Below are positions 50,301 through 59,300 of a stretch of DNA of 60,000 nucleotides, piece by piece. This stretch comes from Strigamia acuminata (Eukaryota > Arthropoda > Chilopoda > Geophilomorpha > Linotaeniidae). The position numbers and the translations under genes are program-made. The DNA is taken from positions 28,631,118 through 28,691,117 of the forward strand of contig OX442314.1 of NCBI GenBank assembly GCA_949358305.1, read 5' to 3'. The notes under the pieces were generated by a model that saw nothing but the letters and a program-made list of their open reading frames with translations, was not told the DNA's origin and made no database searches. The stretch's first letter is position 1. Each line of letters opens with the position of its first letter.

Positions 50301-53300
50301 CAGCTAAAATCAACAGAATCCAGTAAAAAAACAGCAAAAATCAGCAAAATACATTAAAAGCCAACATAAATAAGCAAAAATCAGCAATTACAAAAACCAA
50401 CAAAAAATTAGAAAAATAAAAAAACAATTATCAAAAACAATTAATCAGCAGCAAGCAGCAACAATCAATTCAACAAAAACAACAGTGAAAATCATTTTTA
50501 AAACAGCAAAACAGCAGCAAAATTCATTCAAAAACAGCAAACAGCAAAAATCATTTTAAAAACAGCAAAAAGCAGCAAAAATCATTAAAAAGCAGCAAAA
50601 ATAATTAAAAAGCAGCAAACAGCAAAAATCATTTTAAAAACAGCAAAAAGCAGCAAAAATCATTAAAAAGCAGCAAAAATCATTAAAAAGCAGCAAAAAT
50701 CATTAAAAAGCAGCAAAAATCATTAGAAAACAGCAAAAATCATTAAAAAGCAGCAAAAACCAAGAAAAATCATTTTAAAAACAGCAAAAATCAGCAAAAA
50801 TCATTAAAAAGCAGCAAAAATCATTAAAAAGCAGCAAAAATCATCAGAAAGCAGCAAAAACCAAGAAAAATCATTTTAAAATCAGCAAAAATCATTAAAA
50901 AGCAGCAAAAACCAGCCGTAATCAACAAAAATCACCAAAAATCAACAAACACAAAAGTGAATAAATAACAAAATAAATCTTTACAGAATCTAGGTTTGGC
51001 CGTCATGGTCTGACTCGAATCGCTGGGTTCGCCCGGTCCGGCTTTATTAACCGCCCGCACACGAAACTGGTACTCCATGCCCTCCACAAGATCCGGAACG
51101 GTCGCCTCGCACTTATCCCCAATAATCTCGACCGCCTTCTGCCACTTCGTGCTGTACTTATCCTTCTTCTCAACGATATAACTCGTGACCGGCGCGCCGC
51201 CATCCGTCACCGGCTTCGTCCACTGAATCTCCGCGTGATGTTTATCCCAATCCTTCACCTGCGGCTTCCCGGGCTTCCCGGGCTCGTCAAACGGATTCTT
51301 CGCCAACGTCGGAACATCGGTGGTCAACGGCTCCGACTCGCCTTCCGGATTCACCGCCTTAACCCTGAATTGGTATTCCTTCCCCGGCTGCAGGCCCTGC
51401 ACCTCGATTTCCGGCGATTTACTCACCCCCACCGGCACCCACCGCCCGGTTTCCGTGTCCATTCTCTCCACAACGTAATTATCGACCGGCTCCCCGCCGT
51501 CGTCTTCCGGTTTCTCCCACTTCAGTTTGCATCCCTCGGCGTGCACGTCGGAAACCTTCAACGGACCGGTCGGCTGCGACGGCTTGCTCAGCACCGTCAC
51601 GTCCACGATCACTTCGTCCGTGCCCGATTTGTTCTTGGCCGTGATCGTGTACGGCCCCGTGTCGCTTCGCTTCACTTTCATCAACACGAACAAAGTGCTG
51701 TATTCCTCGAAGTCAATTTTGAGTCTTTCGTCGGCCTTGAGCGCCTCCCCCTTGAACGTCCAGTTCTTGTCCGGCGGTGGCTCGCCCTTGATGTCCACGT
51801 CGAATCTCAGCATTTGTCCGACGCGGATCGTCACGCTGCTCAGATTCTTGCGGTCGATTCGCGGCGCCACTAAAGAAAATTAAAACCAAGAAATTAAATT
51901 AAAAAAAAAAAAAAATAAAGATTACCGTATTTTACCAAATAAGAGCCGCGGCTCTTATTCAAAACGGTGAGCCGCGGCTCTTTTTACAATTGTTTAACAT
52001 ATTTTGATTAGAATTTCAATTTTTTCATTGTAATTTCAATTTTTTCATTGGAATTTCAATTTTTTCATTGTAATTTCAATTTTTTCATTGGAATTTCAAT
52101 TTTTTCATTGGAATTTCCATTTTTTCATTGAAATTTCACTTTTTTCATTAAAATTTCCTTTTTTTCCATTGAAATTCCACTTTTATCCATTGAAATTCCA
52201 CTTTTTTCATTAAGATTTCACTTTTTTCATTAAAATTTCACTTTTTTCATTAAAATTTCACTTTTTCCATTAAAATTTCACTTTTTTCATTAAAATTTCA
52301 CTTTTTTCATTATAATTTCACTTTTTCATTAAAATTTCACTTTTTTCATTAAAATTTCACTTTGTTTAAATTTTCTATCCAAATAACCATAATCATCGAC
52401 GAATGTTTCATTAACCATTTCCTTTTTGGTTACAAAAACCCTCGAATAGTAGCCGGAGTGGCTACAAAACGAGGGCGACTCTTAATCTTGTAAAATACGG
52501 TATTTAATTTAATTTAATTTTCCAACTTACAAAATCGTGGTTTGGCAACCAGCGTGCGACTCGGGTCGCTGGGGTCGCTCGGCCCCGCTTTATTCACGGC
52601 AACAACCCGGAATTCGTACTCCAGACCCTCCTCCAGTCCCGGCACCGTTCCCGAGTCCTTATCGCCGGGTACTTCGGCCGCCTTCACCCAATTCCTCGTT
52701 CCCTTTTCCTTCTTCTCGAGGACATACTTCTCGATGCGCGCGCCTCCGTCCGTCGCCGGCTTCTCCCACTTAATATCCGCGTGATCCTTATCCCAATCGG
52801 TGATCTCCGGTTGACCGGGCTTCGATGGCTCATCTAAAAATAAAAAAAAAATTTAATCCAAATTTTTTTAATTTATTTAAAAAAAAAAAAACACAAACCA
52901 AATGGATTTTTCGCCAACGTCGCTTTCTCGGTCTCCAGTTCCTCCGACTCGCCTTCCTTGTTCACCGCCCTCACCCTGAACTTGTAGTTCTTTCCCGGCT
53001 GCAGATTGGTCACTTCGGCGCACGGTTCCTTGGATTTCCCGGCCGGAACCCACCGACCCGTATCGGCGTCCATCTTCTCGATCTCGTAGTACTCGATCGG
53101 CGTGCCGCCGTCGTCGTCCGGCTTGCTCCACTTGAGCTTGCATCCCTCCTTGTGCACGTCCGACACTTCCAGCGGTCCTTTCGGCTTGCTCGGCTTGCCC
53201 ATCACCGTCACGTCCACTTCGGCCACGTCCTCGCCCGAGTCGTTGCTGGCCTTGATGACGTATTTGCCGCTGAACTTCCTCAGCGACTTCAGCATGAAGA

Positions 53301-56300
53301 ATTTCGTGTTGTACTCGATGTTATCGATCGTCACGTGCTCGGACGTGACCAGTTCCTGGTCGTGGAAGAGCCACGTGATCTTCGGCGGCGGTTCGCCGAT
53401 CACGTTCACGTCGAACGAGATGCTCTGACCGCTCTTGACCACAACGTTCTGCAAATTGGTGCGATCGATTCTTGGTTTCACTAAAAATAGAAAAAATAAA
53501 TTAACAAATAGGTCGCAAATGCAAATTTCTTCGACTAACAATGTTTCGGTTTTGCGGTGAATGTTTTGCTCGGCTCGGACGGTTCGCCCGGGCCCGCTTT
53601 ATTCAGCGCCCGCACTCGGAACTCGTATTTCTGTCCCTCCTCCAGACCCCTGCACACCCCTTCGGTCACATTTCCCGGAATCTCGGCCCCCTTTCGCCAA
53701 TTATTGAATTTATCTTTAACTTCGATGATGTATCCGTTGATCGGAGCGCCGCCGTCGCGCATCGGTCGCTCCCACTTCAACTTCACGTGATCCTTGTCGT
53801 AGTCGATGATTTCCGGTTGGCCCGGTGCACCCGGTTCGTCTAAAAACATCAAATTTCAATTTTTTTTCAATTTTTAAAAAAATAAAAAAATAAATTTTCT
53901 TTTCATACCAAACGGATTTTTCGCCAAAGTGGCTTTCTCAGTCTCCAACGGTTCCGAATCGCCCTCGTTGTTGACCGCCTTGACCCGGAAGTGGTACTTT
54001 TTGCCCGCTTCCAAGTTCTTCAGCTCAATCTCCGGCTTATCCGAGCGTCCGGCGGGCACCCAACGCCCCGTGCCGGCCTCCATTTTCTCCACGACGTAGC
54101 CCTCGATCGGCAAACCGCCGTCGTCCTTCGGCTTGACCCAACTCAACTTGCATCCTTCCTTGTGCACCGCAGTCACGTCGATGGGGCCTTCTGGTCTTCC
54201 CGGTTTGTCTAAAAACGATCGAATGAGTAATAGGGAATAATAGGGAATGCGATTTGTGTTTTGTACCGAGGACGTTCACTTCGACGACGGCTTCGTCCTG
54301 TCCCGAGTCGTTCACGGCTTTGATGACGTATTTGCCGGTGTGTTTGCGACTCACGTTGCTTATGGTTATCTTCGAGGCGTATTCGACGTTCTCGATCTTG
54401 TTGTGCTCGGAATTCTCCAATTTCTTATCCAAATGGTTCCAAGTGATCGTCGGTGGCGGCTCGCCGATCGCCTCCACCTCCATTTTGATGAACTGACCGG
54501 CGCGGACTGTGATCGGCTTCAATTTCTCCTTATTAATCTTGGGCGCAACTGCACATCAAAAATGGCGCTTAATTATTGACCGAAATGTGAATTAAAAATT
54601 ACAATAACTGATAACTACAGTTAAAAAAATCGCAATTTTCTGTCTAAAAATCGCAATACCCGCCTAAAAATCGCAATTTTCTGCTTAAAAATCGCAATTG
54701 CTTAAAAATCGCAATTTTCTGCTTAAAAATCGCAATTTTCTGCTTAAAAATCGCAATGCTTAAAAATCGCAATTTTCTGCTTAAAAATCGCAATTTTCTG
54801 CTTAAAAATCGCAATTTTCTGCTTAAAAATCGCAATTTTCTGCTTAAAAATCGCAATTGCTTAAAAATCGCAATTTTCTGCTTAAAAATCGCAATTTTCT
54901 GCTTAAAAATCGCAATTTTCTGCTTAAAAATCGCAATTTTCTGCTTAAAAATCGCAATTTTTTGCTTAAAAATCGCAATTTTCTGCTTAAAAATCGCAAT
55001 TAAAAAATAATAAAATTATCAACAAATGAAAAATCGTATATTTTACGGTGTCGGGGTTTGGCGATAACGCTTTCCGACGACTCGCTGGGATCGCCCGGCC
55101 CGGCTTTATTGACGGCGCGGATCCTGAACTGATATTGCATTCCCTCTTTCAAATCAGGGACTCGAGTCTCGCACTTCGGCCCGATCGTTTCGTGGCACTT
55201 CTCCCAATTGGACGAGAACTTCTCCTTCTTCTCCACAATATATTCAGTAATCGGCGCACCTCCGTCCGAATGCGGCGGATCCCACTTCAAATCCACAAAA
55301 TTCTTATCCCAATCCACAACTTTAGGCGTGCCCGGTTTACCCGGTTCATCTAAAAAAAAAAAAAATTAAAAAATTAAAAAAAAAAAAATTTCCAAACACC
55401 AAAATGACGACTACCGTAAGGATTCTTCGCCAAAGTGGGTCTGTCCGTCTCCAGGGGCTCCGAATCGCCCTCTTCGTTGACCGCCTTGACCCGGAACTGG
55501 TACTCTTTTCCCGGCTGAAGTCCCGTCACGTCCATTTCCGGTTCGGTGCTTCGTCCGACCGGCACCCAGCGACCGGTCGACGTGTCCATCTTCTCAACGA
55601 CGTAATGCTGGATCGGTCTGCCGCCGTCGTCTTCCGGTTTGTCCCATTTGAGCTTGCAGCCTTTAGCGGTGACGTCTGAGACCTTCAGAGGTCCGCCAGG
55701 CTTGCTCGGACAACCGAGGATGACTATCTCGACATCGGCTTCGTCCCTGCCGTGCTCGTTCTCGGCGATGATGAGCCATTTGCCGGAGTCTTTGCGCAAG
55801 GCGTCCGAGATGGTGAGTTTGGTGTTGTAGTCCTTGTTTTCGATGCGCACGTTGTCGCCCGAGTCGATCTCTTTCGTGTTCTTCTGCCACGTCACTTTCG
55901 GCGGCGGTTCGCCGCGGATGTTGATGTCGTATTTCACGATTTTGCCCGCTTTCACCGTGATGCTCTTCAGGTGAGTGCGATCGATCCTCGGTTTCACTGC
56001 AATTGGAATGGATTGGTGAATAATTAGATGGATCGGTGGCATTTTAAGGAGTGGAGTCGCTAAAGCAGCATTTCGGGAACATTTTTATTCAATTACGGTG
56101 TATCGTGTTTTTAACTGAGCTTAAAAGATTTCGATTTTGATGCATTTCTTTCATCGTCAAACGTATTTTTACTAGAAAATGCATTTTTTTGGGTCTAAAC
56201 TTTCATTTTTATGCATGAAAATACATTTTTTCCGGCGCAAATCGCAATTTTCTGTCTAAAAATCGCAATTTCCCGCCTACAAAACGCAATTTCCCGCCTA

Positions 56301-59300
56301 AAAATCGCCATTGCTTGAAAATCACAATTTTCTGCCTAAAAATCGCAACTTTCTGCTTAAAAATCGCAATTTTCTGCCTCAAAATCGCAATTTTCTGCTT
56401 AAAAATCGCAATTGCTTAAAAATCGCAATTTTCTGCCTAAAAATCGCATTTTTCTGCCTAAAAATCGCAATTTTCTGCCTAAAAATCGCAATTTTCTGCC
56501 TAAAAATCACAATTTTCTGCGTAAAAAAGCATTTTTTATATTTACAATTGCTATTTTCAATCTAAAATGTGTTGAATGAACATAAAATGCATTAATGTTA
56601 AGTCTACACGTAAAATAGCGCATTGTTCGGGCAATAAATTGCAATTTAAATCATAAATTCTACTTATCCCATTTAAAATTGCACATTTCAGCATAAAAAA
56701 TTACACATTTCAGTTTAAAAATTGCACGTATTTTGTCAAAAATTAACTTTTGCGTAAAATATACACCCATTAAACCTAAAACGTCACCAAAAAAGCGCAA
56801 AACCCAACCTCAGCTACAAAACAAACAACCAAACAAACAATTTGCTTACATCGCCGATGTTTGACCATATGCATTCCGGTCGCTTCGCTCGGCTCGCTCG
56901 GCCCAGCCTTGTTGACGGCGACAATCCTGAACTGCGTTTGCGTCCCTTCCTTCAACCCCTCGACTTTGCCCTCGCATTTATCCCCGGGAACTTCGGCCAC
57001 CTTCTCCCACGTGTTGCTGGCCTTGTCCTTCTTCTCGACGACGTACTTCTCGATCGTCGCCCCTCCGTCCGTTTTCGGCGCGGCCCATTTCAGATCCACG
57101 CTCTTATCGTCCCAGTCGACCAGCTCCGGTGCGCCCGGTTTGCCCGGTTCGTCGTACGGGTTCTTAGCGATGATCGGGTCCAACGTTTGCAGCGGTTCCG
57201 ACTCGCCCTCCTCGTTAATGGCCGACACTCGGAAGTGGTATTCCTTGCCGGGCGTCAAATTCGTCACTTCGAACTCCGGTTTGTCCGATTTGCCCACCCG
57301 CGACCATTTGCCGGTCTTCGCGTCCATTTTCTCGATGTCGTACTGCTGGATTGGTGATCCGCCGTCATCTTTAGGTCTGTTCCACTTCAGTTGGCAACCT
57401 TCTTTGTGCACGTCGCTCACTTTCAGGGGTCCTTCCGGTCGGGATGGTTTACCTAGAGTAAACATTTTTCTTTTATTCATTTGTTTTTGAATTATTTTGA
57501 ATTTTTATGAATTATTTTGAATTTTTTAGAATTTTTCTGAAATATTTGGAATTTTTATGAATTTTTTTGTAACTTTTTAACATTATTTTCACTTTCTTTG
57601 AATTTTTTAGAATTTTAAAAACTAATTTTGAATTTTTTAGAATTTTAAAAACTAATTTTGAATTTTTTAGAATTTTAAAAACTAATTTTGAATTTTTTAG
57701 AATTTTAAAAACTAATTTTGAATTTTTTAGAATTTTAAAAACTAATTTTGAATTTTTTAGAATTTTAAAAACTAATTTTGAATTTTTTAGAATTTTAAAA
57801 ACTAATTTTGAATTTTTTAGAATTTTAAAAACTAATTTTGAATTTTTTAGAATTTTAAAAACTAATTTTGAATTTTTTAGAATTTTAAAAACTAATTTTG
57901 AATTTTTTAGAATTTTAAAAACTAATTTTGAATTTTTTAGAATTTTAAAAACTAATTTTGAATTTTTTAGAATTTTAAAAACTAATTTTGAATTTTTTAG
58001 AATTTTAAAAACTAATTTTGAATATTAGTGAATTTTTCGTACCCAACACGGTGAGTTCAACCGACACGGAGTCTTTTCCGGACGCATTGCTCGCGATGAT
58101 CGTATATTTCCCCGAATCTTTGCGTTTCGCGTTGAGAATAGTGAAATCCGAATGGTATTCCTTATCCTCTATCTTGATGTTCTCCGAACTCACTTTGACC
58201 TCGTTGAATATCCACTGCACTTGCGGCGGAGGCTCGCCGATGATATCCACTTCGTATTTGTGCGTGCGACCAACTTTGATCGTAATGTTGCGCAAATTAG
58301 TTCGATCGATGCGAGGTTTCACTAAATCACAACAAAAAAATCGTCAAAATCAACCTTAAATCCAACGTAAAACACAAAACAAAACATGCCTATTCTACTT
58401 TGAAATTGACCCATTTTCAATCACTTAAACAATGCAAATAACAGTGAAATAACATGGCGCCCGTAGTAACCAAATTTGACATTACACATCGCTTTAATAA
58501 ATTCTTAATGACAAAACAATAAAAATAACGATCAAAACCGATCACAATGTTAAACAATGACGTCATTTGAATGATTATTGCTTGGGCTTTCCGGCACAAG
58601 CTTGATGTAGTGCAGGGCAGCCATTTTCCCCATATTAAGCGAGAAACACCGCCATCTAGTGGCAAATTGCTGCATTTTGGGAACTATTTCTCGCAATGCA
58701 TTTATACTGGTGTTATGAATCTCCCAACCTATGGGAGTATTTCAAGTACTTTTCGGAATAGAGTTTAGTTTCTTAATTAATGAGATTCTCTAAAATATTT
58801 TTGCGAAAAAAATTTGTTTTTCCTCGGACTTACAATTTCTATGTTTAACAATATGCGGATTCGTCGGCTCGCTCGGTTCGCTGACACCGGCCTTATTAAT
58901 CGCCCGGACACGGAACTGAACGGTCGTATTCTCCTTTAACTCCGTCACGCTTATCTCGGTCTTGGGGCCGTCGGTTTTGGTCACTTCGGTCCACTCCAAC
59001 GCGAATTTATCCTTCATCTCAATGACATAATGCGATATCGGTCTTCCGCCGTCGGATTCCGGCGCTTTCCACGTCAAATCCACGCGCGTGTTGTCCCAAT
59101 CCACGACCTCCGGCTGCGACGGTTTACCCGGCTCATCTAAAAACACAAAATAAATCACAAAAAATCACAAAAAACAAACAAATGTTACCGTAAGGATTCT
59201 TTGCCAGAATTGGTTTTTCGGTCTCTAGGGGTTCGGATTCTCCCTCCTTATTGATCGCCTTGACCCTAAATTTGTATTCTTTTCCCTTCTGGAGACCCTC

